This document shows, piece by piece, positions 57,005 to 64,000 of a stretch of 64,000 nucleotides of DNA. The notes under the pieces were generated by a model. It saw only the letters and a program-made list of their open reading frames with translations, was not told the origin of the DNA and searched no databases. A program made the position numbers and the translations under genes. The DNA lies in NCBI GenBank assembly GCA_017303635.1, contig JAFLCG010000001.1, positions 310,001 to 374,000 on the forward strand, in the 5' to 3' direction. The number at the start of each line of letters is the position of its first letter. Position 1 is the stretch's first letter. Origin of the DNA: Anaerolineae bacterium. Its GTDB lineage: Bacteria; Chloroflexota; Anaerolineae; Aggregatilineales; Phototrophicaceae.

Positions 57005-57277
57005 ATGTATATCGGTCGTGTTAAAGGGACGGTCGTCAGCACTGTCCAACATTCGCAGTATGACGGTCGCAAGCTGATGCTGGTGGCCCGGCTGGAACTG
57101 GATGGACGCGAATCAACCAGTGCTTATGACATCTGCGTGGATACGGCGCAGGCGGGGGTGGGCGATGTGGTGCTGGTGCTGGACGAGGGCAGCAGCGCAC
57201 GGCAAATCCTCGGCAAGCGCGGTACCGGGCCAGTGCGGGCGGTCATCATGGGGATTGTCGATCGGGTGGAGATTTAA
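57005..57277 (+). CDS. EutN/CcmL-family microcompartment vertex protein (orphan)
   Basis: The product has 90 residues, the usual length. Pattern MYIGRVKGTVVSTVQHSQYDGRKLMLVARLELDGRESTSAYDICVDTAQAGVGDVVLVLDEGSSARQIL...VRAVIMGIVDRVEI matches the BMC-P pentamer that caps vertices of bacterial microcompartments (carboxysome CcmL, EutN). No hexameric shell protein or encapsulated enzyme is in the window. It may work with a distant shell locus, or have another role. Confidence 0.88.
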   Translation: MYIGRVKGTVVSTVQHSQYDGRKLMLVARLELDGRESTSAYDICVDTAQAGVGDVVLVLDEGSSARQILGKRGTGPVRAVIMGIVDRVEI

Positions 57278-57297
57278 GAACAAATACAGAGAAGAAA

Positions 57298-57372
57298 TTA
57301 CTGCAGAGGGGCAGAGATGCAGAGTGACAGAGGAAGATGTTTAATGCAAAGCGGTAAAGAAGCAAAGCAAGA
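57298..57372. repeat. CAGAG/GCAAAGC low-complexity tract
   Basis: Same order of units as at 47,941-48,017 (CTGCAGAGGGGCAGAG, then TTTAATGCAAAGCGG). It fills the gap between the EutN-like and purU genes. Confidence 0.85.
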
Positions 57373-57387
57373 AGGATATTGGACATC

Positions 57388-58254
57388 GTGACTGCACCAG
57401 AAACACGCTCGGCAACGCTGCTCATCTCCTGCCCGGATCGGCGGGGGTTGGTCGCGGCTGTGACCGAGTTCATCGCTGCCCGGAGTGGGAATATTCTGCA
57501 CCTCGACCAGCATGTGGATGCCGATGAGAACGTCTTTTTCATGCGCGTTGAATGGGATCTGAATGGTTTCGCCATCGAGCCGGAAGCTGTCGATGCGGCC
57601 TTCGCGCCCATTGCCACGCAGTTCGGCATGACTTATGACCTGCGCTTTAGCTGGAACATCCCGCGGATGGCGGTCTTTGTCTCCAAAGAGTCCCACTGCT
57701 TATACGATATTCTGGCGCGGGTGCAATCAGGCGAGTGGCGCGTCCATATCCCGGTGATCGTCAGCAACCATCCGGATCTAGGTGAGGTGGTGAGCAAGTT
57801 TGATATTCCGTATGTGGTGACGCCGGTCACCAAAGACACTAAACCGCAGGCAGAAGCCCAGCAGATGGCCCTGATGGAGCAGTATCAGCCGGATTTCATT
57901 GTGCTGGCGCGCTATATGCAGATTATCTCGGCGGATTTTGTGACGCGCTATCCCAACCGAATCATCAACATTCACCACTCGTTTTTGCCCGCCTTCATCG
58001 GTGCCAAGCCGTATCAACGGGCGCACGAGCGTGGGGTGAAGATCATCGGCGCGACCAGCCACTATGTGACGGCGGATCTGGACGCGGGGCCGATCCTTGA
58101 GCAAGAGGTCATCCGGGTTAACCACCGCGACTCGGTTGCCGATCTGATCCGCAAGGGCAAGGATGTGGAGAAGCTGGTGCTGGCGCGGGCCATCCGCTAT
58201 CACCTCGATAATCGCGTGCTGGTCTACAACAACAAGACGGTCATCTTTGCGTGA
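57388..58254 (+). CDS. purU: Formyltetrahydrofolate deformylase
   Basis: The product has 288 residues from GTG 57388, or TTG 57379; GAAGGA at 57,371 fits the GTG better. An N-terminal ACT domain (ATLLISCPDRRGLVAAVTEFIAARSGNILHLDQHVDADENVFFMRVEW) is followed by the formyltransferase-like domain with catalytic Asn/His (NIHHSFLPAFIGAKPY) and Asp (ATSHYVTADLDAGPILEQ). It hydrolyses 10-formyl-THF to formate and THF, balancing one-carbon pools for purine synthesis. Confidence 0.95.
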   Translation: MTAPETRSATLLISCPDRRGLVAAVTEFIAARSGNILHLDQHVDADENVFFMRVEWDLNGFAIEPEAVDAAFAPIATQFGMTYDLRFSWNIPRMAVFVSKESHCLYDILARVQSGEWRVHIPVIVSNHPDLGEVVSKFDIPYVVTPVTKDTKPQAEAQQMALMEQYQPDFIVLARYMQIISADFVTRYPNRIINIHHSFLPAFIGAKPYQRAHERGVKIIGATSHYVTADLDAGPILEQEVIRVNHRDSVADLIRKGKDVEKLVLARAIRYHLDNRVLVYNNKTVIFA

Positions 58255-58318
58255 CGGGAATCAGTGACCTTTAAGGCAAAGAGGGCGCACATCAGGCGTC
58301 CCCTTTGTCTATAAAGCG

Positions 58319-59932
58319 TCAGGCTTCGTAGGCTAACTGACCACCGACATAGGTCTGCTGAACCCGGATGCCCAGCAACTTGGCTGCCGGGGTCGATAGT
58401 GGGTCACCGCTCAGGATGGTCAGGTCGGCCCATTTGCCGGGTGTCAAACTACCGCGATTGTTTTCATCCCCGCTGGCGATGGCTCCACCCATAGTATAGG
58501 CATAAAGTGCTTCGGCAGCCGTGATGGCTTGTGCCGGAGCGATCGGTTCGCCCTGCGGATCAAGCCGGTCAATGGCAGCCTTCATGCCCAGCAGCGGATT
58601 GTCATCCGGCACCACTGGCGCATCCGAACTGAGGGCGACGGTCAACCCGGCATCCAGCATGGCTCGGACCGGATAGCAGCGCGGGATGTATTCATCCGGC
58701 AGGTAACGGCGGAAAGCGCTGCCGAGCGCGGGCAAGAAGACCGTCTGCGGTACGGCGATGATCTCCAAGGCTTTGCTGCGCCGGAGGTGCTCGGCATCTG
58801 GCAAGCCCAGGTGCTCAATACGGTGGCGTGCCCTCACCCCTGTATCCCCTCTCCCTGAGGGAGAGGGGAAGGGGGTGAGGGCTAGCTTTTCATACACATC
58901 GAGTATCTGGTCGAGGGCGCGGTCGCCGATGGCATGGGTGCCTATGCGGAACCCCGCCGTGTGAGCTTCCTGCGCCAGATTGAGCAAATCCTCGGTCTCA
59001 AAGCGGAGGACGCCGGGGTCGTTGGTCACTTTGAAGTTAACGCTGAGGGCCGCCGTCGCCCCACTGAGGCCGCCATCCGCAAAGAACTTGACGCTATCCA
59101 TCCGCAGCCAGTCGCTGACGAAACGTTCGGGTAAGGGGAGGGTTTCGGTTCCCCCATCGGGACGGCGGATGGGCAGGGTATTGATGCGGACGGCGAGTTC
59201 GCCGGCGGCTTCCAGCGCCCGGTATACGCGGACGTGGTTGGGCAGGAGCAGCGGATCGGTGGCGCTGGTGATACCGAGGCTGAGTTGATGGCGGTTGCAG
59301 GCCTTGATGGCATCGGCGTAGTCCGCATCGGTCGGTTCCGGGATGACCTTCATCATCAGGCCCATAGCGGTTTCTTGCAGGAGTCCGGTCGGCTCCCCGT
59401 GTTCATCGCGGACAATGACCCCGCCGGGTGGGTTGGGAGTCGCGGAAGTGATACCCGCTAGCCTCAGCGCCAGCGAATTGGCGACGATCATGTGACCGCA
59501 AGTCCGTGTCAGGGCGACGGGATGGTCGGGGATGGCCGTGTCCAGATCGTAACGGGTGGGGTGACGGCTTTCCGGCAGATCGGCTTCGTTATAGCCGCGC
59601 CCGGTGATCCAGGTTCCGGGTGGGAGGGCGGCGGCTTTGGCCCGGAAGCGCTCGACAATGGCCGGGATGGTGGGCGCGGCCGCTTTATTGGCGACGACCT
59701 GCCGGGTCAGCAGCAAGCCGAGCTTCCAGATGTGAACATGGGCATCATTGAAGCCGGGGATGAGTGTCCGTCCGGCCAGATCGATTCGGCGTGTGCCTGT
59801 GGGCGCGGCTGCTTCCACCTCGGCCAGCGACCCAACGGCACGAATCCGTCCGTCATCATTGGTCAGCAGCGCTGCCGGTTGCGGGTAGCGCGGGTCGATG
59901 GGGTGGATGGTTCCGTTGTGAAAGAGCAGCAT
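58319..59932 (-). CDS. YtcJ-like amidohydrolase
   Basis: The product has 537 residues. Metal-dependent amidohydrolase of the COG1574 group: MLLFHNGTIHPIDPRYP, GRTLIPGFNDAHVHIWKLGL (HxH metal ligands near residues 65-67), AGFRIGTHAIGDRALDQIL and VALSSDAPVVPDDNPLLGM. The C-terminal GSLTPGKWADLTILSGDPL is typical. The substrate is unknown. Residues about 351-368 (ALTPFPSPSGRGDTGVRA) are encoded by a complete palindromic repeat, in a surface loop between catalytic segments. Confidence 0.9.
   Translation of the reverse strand: MLLFHNGTIHPIDPRYPQPAALLTNDDGRIRAVGSLAEVEAAAPTGTRRIDLAGRTLIPGFNDAHVHIWKLGLLLTRQVVANKAAAPTIPAIVERFRAKAAALPPGTWITGRGYNEADLPESRHPTRYDLDTAIPDHPVALTRTCGHMIVANSLALRLAGITSATPNPPGGVIVRDEHGEPTGLLQETAMGLMMKVIPEPTDADYADAIKACNRHQLSLGITSATDPLLLPNHVRVYRALEAAGELAVRINTLPIRRPDGGTETLPLPERFVSDWLRMDSVKFFADGGLSGATAALSVNFKVTNDPGVLRFETEDLLNLAQEAHTAGFRIGTHAIGDRALDQILDVYEKLALTPFPSPSGRGDTGVRARHRIEHLGLPDAEHLRRSKALEIIAVPQTVFLPALGSAFRRYLPDEYIPRCYPVRAMLDAGLTVALSSDAPVVPDDNPLLGMKAAIDRLDPQGEPIAPAQAITAAEALYAYTMGGAIASGDENNRGSLTPGKWADLTILSGDPLSTPAAKLLGIRVQQTYVGGQLAYEA
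58831..58881 (-). repeat. Complete CCCTCACCCC...GGGGTGAGGG palindrome inside the amidohydrolase gene
   Basis: A 51-bp near-perfect palindrome with outer arms CCCTCACCCC and GGGGTGAGGG and inner arms CCCCTCTCCCT / AGGGAGAGGGG. It is in frame and encodes LTPFPSPSGRGDTGVRA. It is the reference copy of this family in the window. Confidence 0.88.
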
Positions 59933-60030
59933 AGAGTCTCCTAGCCTGAGTTTTGTCAGAGTGCTACCGATGTTAACTCAAGGCGGGCTATAATCGATAA
60001 TTGGATTGTTTTGTAATAAAGAGTTGGTCT

Positions 60031-60558
60031 ATGGCTGATATACAACCGATTCTGGATGCCTTGCGCGCAAAGTATGGCCTCAGTGATAGCGAGGCTCGTC
60101 AGGCGCTCACGGCATTGGTCGAAGAAGAACAGCGCCGCCGGATGGCATCCCCGCGCACGCGAGCTGTGGGTGAAGAACGCAATCTCGCCGGCGCGCTGGG
60201 TGATTTGTTAAGCGGGCGCGAGGGTATCCATGACATCCCAGCTTTAGGGGATATCATCGAGGCGCTGCTAAAAGACAGCGGCGCGAGTGCCCAGACCAGC
60301 CAGGGTGGTGGAATCACCGGGTTGATTGGGGCGCTCCTGGGCAGCAGTGTGGTCAAAGAGCTGCTGAACTCGTTCGGCAGCAGCCTGCAGGCCTCGGTCA
60401 AGAACGCGGTGGATGACCTGCTGGGACGGAAGAAGAAACGCCGTCGTCGCCGCAAGCCGACTTCAGCGAGCACCAACGGCAAGAAGAAAAAGAAACGTAA
60501 GACGACGCGTCGTAAACGTGGTACGGCTTCGACCCGGCGGCGGACTGGAAGCAGCTAA
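60031..60558 (+). CDS. Protein with histone-like Lys/Arg-rich tail
   Basis: The product has 175 residues from the ATG at 60031. Residues 1-130 are helical (QPILDALRAKYGLSDSEARQALTALVEEEQRRR; a Gly-rich segment GGGITGLIGALLGSSVVKELLNSF). The C-terminal ~50 residues are almost only Lys, Arg, Thr and Ser (KKKRRRRRKPTSASTNGKKKKK), like H1-type or AlgP tails. Nucleic-acid binding is likely from charge alone. The stop overlaps the convergent receiver gene by 4 bp. Confidence 0.7.
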   Translation: MADIQPILDALRAKYGLSDSEARQALTALVEEEQRRRMASPRTRAVGEERNLAGALGDLLSGREGIHDIPALGDIIEALLKDSGASAQTSQGGGITGLIGALLGSSVVKELLNSFGSSLQASVKNAVDDLLGRKKKRRRRRKPTSASTNGKKKKKRKTTRRKRGTASTRRRTGSS

Positions 60559-60980
60559 CGCTTGGGGTTGGAGGCTCGCGCTGCGAACAGGTCTTCCAGC
60601 AATTTCATCAACACCGGAATATCGGGCAGGGGTTTTTCGAGGAAGTGATCGGCACCGGACTGCCGCACGAGCAAGTCCCGCTGGTCAGGTGACATCCGGT
60701 AAGCGGTCATCAAGACAATCACCATGTCTTTGGTACGTTCACACTGTCGCAGACGCTGCCCTACATCTGGCCCGCTGACCTGCCCCGGTAAGCGAATATC
60801 GAGCAAGGCGAGGGATGGGACTTCATCAAGCAGCAGGTTGCCCTCCTCGACCTCGTCAATCCAGGCTAAGGCATCTTCGCCATTGGTGAAGGAGATACCG
60901 TCCACGCCCATCAGGTCGTAGAGTGCCAGCACTAGTTCATAGAGACCAGGTTCGTCTTCAACGACCATCCAGGTTGTCAT
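60555..60980 (-). CDS. Stand-alone response regulator receiver protein
   Basis: The product has 141 residues, a single CheY-like domain. Acidic pocket VEDEPG, phosphoacceptor Asp in ALLDIRLPG (near residue 63), Thr/Ser switch in VLMTAY and Lys in FLEKPLPD are all present. No output domain is attached and no kinase gene is nearby, so its partner is unknown. Confidence 0.92.
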   Translation of the reverse strand: MTTWMVVEDEPGLYELVLALYDLMGVDGISFTNGEDALAWIDEVEEGNLLLDEVPSLALLDIRLPGQVSGPDVGQRLRQCERTKDMVIVLMTAYRMSPDQRDLLVRQSGADHFLEKPLPDIPVLMKLLEDLFAARASNPKR

Positions 60981-61073
60981 GGCCGGATTCTCCGCAGTAG
61001 GGCAGGATGAGAGTAGATTATTGAGGTTATTATAACAGGGCTACAAAAGTTGCAAACAACCATCGGTCAAATC

Positions 61074-61547
61074 CTAAGGGAATGTAACACTGGCATATTC
61101 GCGCCGCGTGCGGTCAACCACCTCGATTAAGGTGGCCGGGGCATAGCTGCGTCTGGCGACTTCATGCCAGAGTGCTGCGACGGCAGTGCCCAGCGCATAA
61201 TCAAAACGCGGGCCGGCAGGTTCATCGACCAATAGCAGGATATTCAGAGCTTCGATTTCGGCTCCGATGGAATCCAGCAGCAGGAGCGACCCGGCAGGAT
61301 AGCGCGACCAGCGCGGCAAAGGGCGCTTGAGGATCGTTTGTCCGACACGGGCTGTTTGCAGGGAAAAAGTGACTTTGCTATCGGCATCCGCCAGAGCAAG
61401 TGTGTATTCCAGCCTGCCGCTGGTCGCTGCGGCTGCCCAGACCGCATAACCGGGTGGATTGACCACCCAGGTGAGATCGCTTTCTGGAAAGGCTTCACTA
61501 AAGGTACTCAGCAGGCGTACTGGCGGGTTGGTTCCCGTAACAATCAC
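61074..61547 (-). CDS. Small protein with weak resemblance to the galactokinase N-terminus
   Basis: The product has 157 residues. The order of segments VVNPPGYAVWAAAATSGRLEYTLAL..., PRWSRYPAGSLLLLDSIGAEIEALNILLLVDEPAGPRFDYALGTAVAALWHEVA follows that of GHMP/galactokinase N-terminal domains (PGR...GE..., W.NY..G, GDIP.GAGLSSSAALE.A). The GLSSSAA phosphate loop is absent, so kinase activity is unlikely. It could be an unrelated protein; the match is by eye only. Confidence 0.45.
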   Translation of the reverse strand: MIVTGTNPPVRLLSTFSEAFPESDLTWVVNPPGYAVWAAAATSGRLEYTLALADADSKVTFSLQTARVGQTILKRPLPRWSRYPAGSLLLLDSIGAEIEALNILLLVDEPAGPRFDYALGTAVAALWHEVARRSYAPATLIEVVDRTRREYASVTFP

Positions 61548-61703
61548 AGGTAATTTCCTATTGGCAATGGCGTGCTGCTTCCATCATAGCGGAAATTTGA
61601 AGTTGGTGGTTGCGGAGTTGAGAATTACCTGAGCAATCGTGCTGTAACCAGCCAAGATCGTTATACTGATGGTCATCTTAGTGGTTAGCGGTGGATTGAC
61701 TCG

Positions 61704-62024
61704 ATGACGACCACGACACAGTCAGCGCCGGACCGCGCTGAACGTACACTGGGTATCGGTTTAGTATTCGCCGGCATACGCTGCGTTCTGCAATACGCGG
61801 TACTGCCTTTCATGCTGCCCCTGATTGGTTTGAGCAGCGCTGTCGCTGTGCCGATTAGTCTGGCGTTGAATGCGATTGCGGTTGTCTCCATCCTGTACAG
61901 CATTCGACGCCTGTGGCAGATTCACTACCGCCATCGTGTGGCCTATACAGTGGTCGGTGTGACAGCGCTGGTCATTCTGGCGGCCTTCACGATGTTGGAT
62001 TTACGGATATTGATGGCGGTTTAG
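61704..62024 (+). CDS. Small three-helix membrane protein
   Basis: The product has 106 residues and three membrane helices (LVFAGIRCVLQYAVLPFMLPLIGL, AVAVPISLALNAIAVVSILYSI, YTVVGVTALVILAAFTMLDL). A basic loop (RRLWQIHYRHR) lies between the second and third. No family is assigned. The next gene starts 52 bp downstream. Confidence 0.7.
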   Translation: MTTTTQSAPDRAERTLGIGLVFAGIRCVLQYAVLPFMLPLIGLSSAVAVPISLALNAIAVVSILYSIRRLWQIHYRHRVAYTVVGVTALVILAAFTMLDLRILMAV

Positions 62025-62076
62025 TGGATGAACGGGTGGGTTGTACACACCCTTTTACCAGATGGATTCAACCGAT

Positions 62077-63414
62077 ATGGCTAAACGGGGCTTGGTCTGG
62101 ACGGCGGCGTGTGTGTTGCTGATGTTGAGCGCAGCACAGTCGTTGGTGGCGCAGGAGGATTGCGCGGCGGCGTTACAGGCCACCTGGACCAGCGCCAGCG
62201 ACTTGTGTATCGGCAAACCTGCCGGTTACTGGTGCAACGGCGGGCCACCCCCTTCAGTCCAGCCGGAAGGGCCGGTCAGTAATGCGATGGCGGCCCCGGG
62301 GGCCCTGGTCGAGGTGGGGGTGGTGGATTTGATCCGCACCGCGGGCATCAGCGCGGATGGGCGTTCCGCCGGGGCGTTCTGGCTGCGTTCGCCGGAGCCG
62401 GTGCCCATGTCCGCACTGCTGCTGGGTGATGTGAGCATGGCCGATTTGAGCGCGCCGGGATCGCTGCCCTGGCAGAGCTTCATCGTCATCACCGCGCCAG
62501 GCCGTTCGGAGTGTCCAACTGCGCCACCCAATTCACTCATTCTACAAAGCCAATTTGGGGAAGCCGCTAATGTGGCGATCAATGGGGTCTCGTTGACTTT
62601 GAACGGGACGGTTTTGGTCGAGACGGTCGAAAATAACACGATTTTCGCTGGTCTATCCGGCGTTTCAGTCTTGTTTGCCGCCGGGGTCAATCAACCGGTG
62701 CGGACCGGGCAGCAGGTCGTGGTGAATTACGCGCCGGGCAACTTCCAGTTCCCGGCTCAGCCACCGGCGGATCCTGTGCTATTGGAATCGCGCCTGGCAG
62801 AGCATATTCCGGTCGCCCTGCTCGACCGACCGATCCTGGTGCCGCAGCCGGGTTATGCAGCAACCCAGGGACAGGTCAACCTGCGAACCGGGCCGACCAC
62901 CGATGCCGGGGTGCTGGCGGAAGTCCCGGCTGGTCAAACTTTGAGCGTGCTGGGGCAGTCCCCGGATGCGGCGTGGCTGCATGTACGCCTTGACAGTGGA
63001 TTAACTGGTTGGATGCGGCGTGAGCTGCTGCTGACGGAACTCGGCACGATTACTTCTGTGTATGAGGCTACGCCACTCCCGCCGCAGCGCTACGGTGAGT
63101 TAGGCCGGATTGGTAAAGTGGTCGCGGCAGCGGGGGTGAACGTCCGGAGTGCACCGGATGTGACTTTCCCGGCGGTGGGCAGCCTGCCCGATGGCGCAAC
63201 GGTGACGCTGCTGGCACGCAGTCCATACAGCCCGTGGGTGAAGGTTGAAGGTGGCGGTATGGTGGGTTGGCTGGCGCTCATCACTGTGCAGACGCAGGCG
63301 GTGATCGATGCGCTGCCGATTGACTTCAATGTGCCGCCACCACCCGAACCGACGCGCGTGCCGGGTTCATTCGGGAATGCATTCCCAGACCCGAATCGAC
63401 CGGAAAATCCATAG
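62077..63414 (+). CDS. Secreted protein with two SH3b domains
   Basis: The product has 445 residues from the ATG at 62077 (ATG 62062 is an alternative). A signal peptide (LVWTAACVLLMLSAAQSLVAQ) precedes a Cys-rich region (CAAALQATWTSASDLCIGKPAGYWC). About 190 residues follow that are typical of secreted Chloroflexota proteins. Two SH3b domains occupy about 278-330 (QVNLRTGPTTDAGVLAEVPAGQTLSVLGQ...LTGWMRRELL) and 358-415 (GVNVRSAPDVTFPAVGSLPDGATVTLLAR...MVGWLALI). The short Pro-rich end has no anchor. It probably binds the cell wall. Confidence 0.85.
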   Translation: MAKRGLVWTAACVLLMLSAAQSLVAQEDCAAALQATWTSASDLCIGKPAGYWCNGGPPPSVQPEGPVSNAMAAPGALVEVGVVDLIRTAGISADGRSAGAFWLRSPEPVPMSALLLGDVSMADLSAPGSLPWQSFIVITAPGRSECPTAPPNSLILQSQFGEAANVAINGVSLTLNGTVLVETVENNTIFAGLSGVSVLFAAGVNQPVRTGQQVVVNYAPGNFQFPAQPPADPVLLESRLAEHIPVALLDRPILVPQPGYAATQGQVNLRTGPTTDAGVLAEVPAGQTLSVLGQSPDAAWLHVRLDSGLTGWMRRELLLTELGTITSVYEATPLPPQRYGELGRIGKVVAAAGVNVRSAPDVTFPAVGSLPDGATVTLLARSPYSPWVKVEGGGMVGWLALITVQTQAVIDALPIDFNVPPPPEPTRVPGSFGNAFPDPNRPENP

Positions 63415-63605
63415 CGGGCAGACGATCAGGGATTAGTGGGATCCCCATTCTCAGCGCTGTGTTTGTCCAGAATGAGAATGGGGGCGGCACTGCATAGATT
63501 GATGCGCCTACTCGCCGAACTTTCTGCGAGTTGCCGCTCGCTTTCCACCCTCGTGGAAAACTGCGCCTCCGCCTATACTGCTCCTGAAGATGAAGGGAGC
63601 ACCTG

Positions 63606-64000
63606 GTGGATAACGCCCTGCAATTCATTCCCATTCTGGTGGTGGGTTTCACCGCGTCGCTGGGATTCACGCCGCTGGCTCGGCAGATTGCCTTCCGCTG
63701 GGGTGTGGTTGCCATCCCCGCACAACGCAACATCCATACTGATCACAAGCCGCTGATGGGCGGGCTGGCCATTTTCGCCGCATTTGCGCTTTCGCTGCTC
63801 CTGTTCAGTCCACCGCGCCATGTAGTGGAACTGGGTGCGATTCTGCTGGGCGCGAGCCTGCTGGCGATCACAGGACTGGTCGATGATCGCTACGGCCTCG
63901 GCATTCGCATTCGGCTGATGGTGATGGCACTGGCAGCGTTGGTGGTCATGGCAGCCGGCATTCATATCAGCCTGTTTAAGACCCTGTGGCTGGATGGGCC
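63606..64000 (+). CDS. WecA/MraY-family polyprenyl-phosphate sugar-1-phosphate transferase, partial
   Basis: The first 131 residues are visible; the gene runs off the right edge. GTG 63606 is the likely start, with GGGAG at 63,595. Visible features: first membrane helix (FIPILVVGFTASLGFTPLA), the cytoplasmic motif HTDHKPLMGGLAIF, and the Asp-Asp motif LVDDRYGLGIRIRL, which binds Mg2+ and the nucleotide-sugar. This family transfers HexNAc-1-phosphate or similar to undecaprenyl phosphate at the start of envelope polysaccharide synthesis. Confidence 0.88.
   Translation, partial: MDNALQFIPILVVGFTASLGFTPLARQIAFRWGVVAIPAQRNIHTDHKPLMGGLAIFAAFALSLLLFSPPRHVVELGAILLGASLLAITGLVDDRYGLGIRIRLMVMALAALVVMAAGIHISLFKTLWLDG

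Noticed and set aside
57005..58254. A bacterial microcompartment operon
   Set aside because: Only one vertex-type protein; PurU has no known encapsulation signal and no shell hexamer gene is nearby.

Overview
The window looks like a chromosomal segment of a member of the Chloroflexota, most likely an Anaerolineae-type bacterium. The grounds are protein-level: several secreted or membrane-anchored proteins with very long Thr-Pro linkers, SH3b/LysM/PA14/PPC modules, a transaldolase-phosphoglucose isomerase fusion, a bacterial Elp3-like radical SAM acetyltransferase, a CcrM-like orphan methyltransferase, and no outer-membrane genes. Composition is moderately GC-rich and even, except for one AT-rich patch (about 48,970-50,100). 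No rRNA, tRNA, CRISPR array, transposase, integrase or phage gene was recognised. About 59 protein-coding genes or remnants are listed; the last one runs off the right edge.

Layout. 0.2-7.4 kb: two large secreted proteins (Thr-Pro/SH3b; thrombospondin-type-3/SH3b/PD40-like), a small beta-propeller protein and an orphan CcrM-like adenine methyltransferase. 7.7-14.8 kb: a zinc-ribbon protein, then the E2 and the fused E1 alpha-beta of a 2-oxoacid dehydrogenase complex flanking a VOC protein and an esterase. E2 has a sigma70-like promoter followed by two CRP-like half-palindromes. 14.8-16.3 kb: a redox-active mini-thioredoxin plus permease pair with its own operator-like repeat. 17-21 kb: a giant subtilisin-like secreted protease. 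21-25 kb: a SorC-type sugar-responsive regulator followed by the tal-pgi fusion. 25-33 kb: membrane and envelope genes (GT-C-like protein, CAP/LysM/PA14 protein, PlsY, parvulin lipoprotein, two paralogous Thr-Pro membrane proteins) and an isolated Hcp-like protein. 33-43.5 kb: small enzymes (FKBP, GNAT, Nudix, methyltransferase, MDR oxidoreductase), tandem paralogous membrane proteins, a PadR-HAAS pair with two operators, a HicBA toxin-antitoxin pair and Elp3.

43.5-50.3 kb is the most accessory-like part. It has a two-gene unit (DUF4062-like plus nucleoside-2-deoxyribosyltransferase/TIR-like signalling protein translationally coupled to a polytopic membrane protein), an SDR enzyme, a ROK kinase without the zinc cysteines, a mini-membrane HExxH protein, and a TIR-FGE-sulfatase fusion whose base composition changes abruptly inside the reading frame. 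Beside it lies a decayed nucleotidyltransferase remnant and a perfect 26-bp palindrome with a LexA-type core. 50.6-54.5 kb is the housekeeping dnaG-rpoD operon. 54.5-64 kb holds AlkD-like, MerR/GyrI, GyrI-like, a lone EutN/CcmL (microcompartment vertex) protein, PurU, a YtcJ-like amidohydrolase, a response regulator, a possible degenerate galactokinase-like protein, an SH3b secreted protein and the start of a WecA/MraY-family transferase.

The most unusual sequence-level theme is the abundance of short palindromic repeats. At least three families are scattered between genes, and two of them also lie in frame inside conserved genes (dnaG, E2, the amidohydrolase, the GT-C-like protein), where they encode recognisable peptides such as LTPSPSP and GRTAVRPY. 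One copy sits inside an 80-bp MITE-like element with perfect 12-bp termini.
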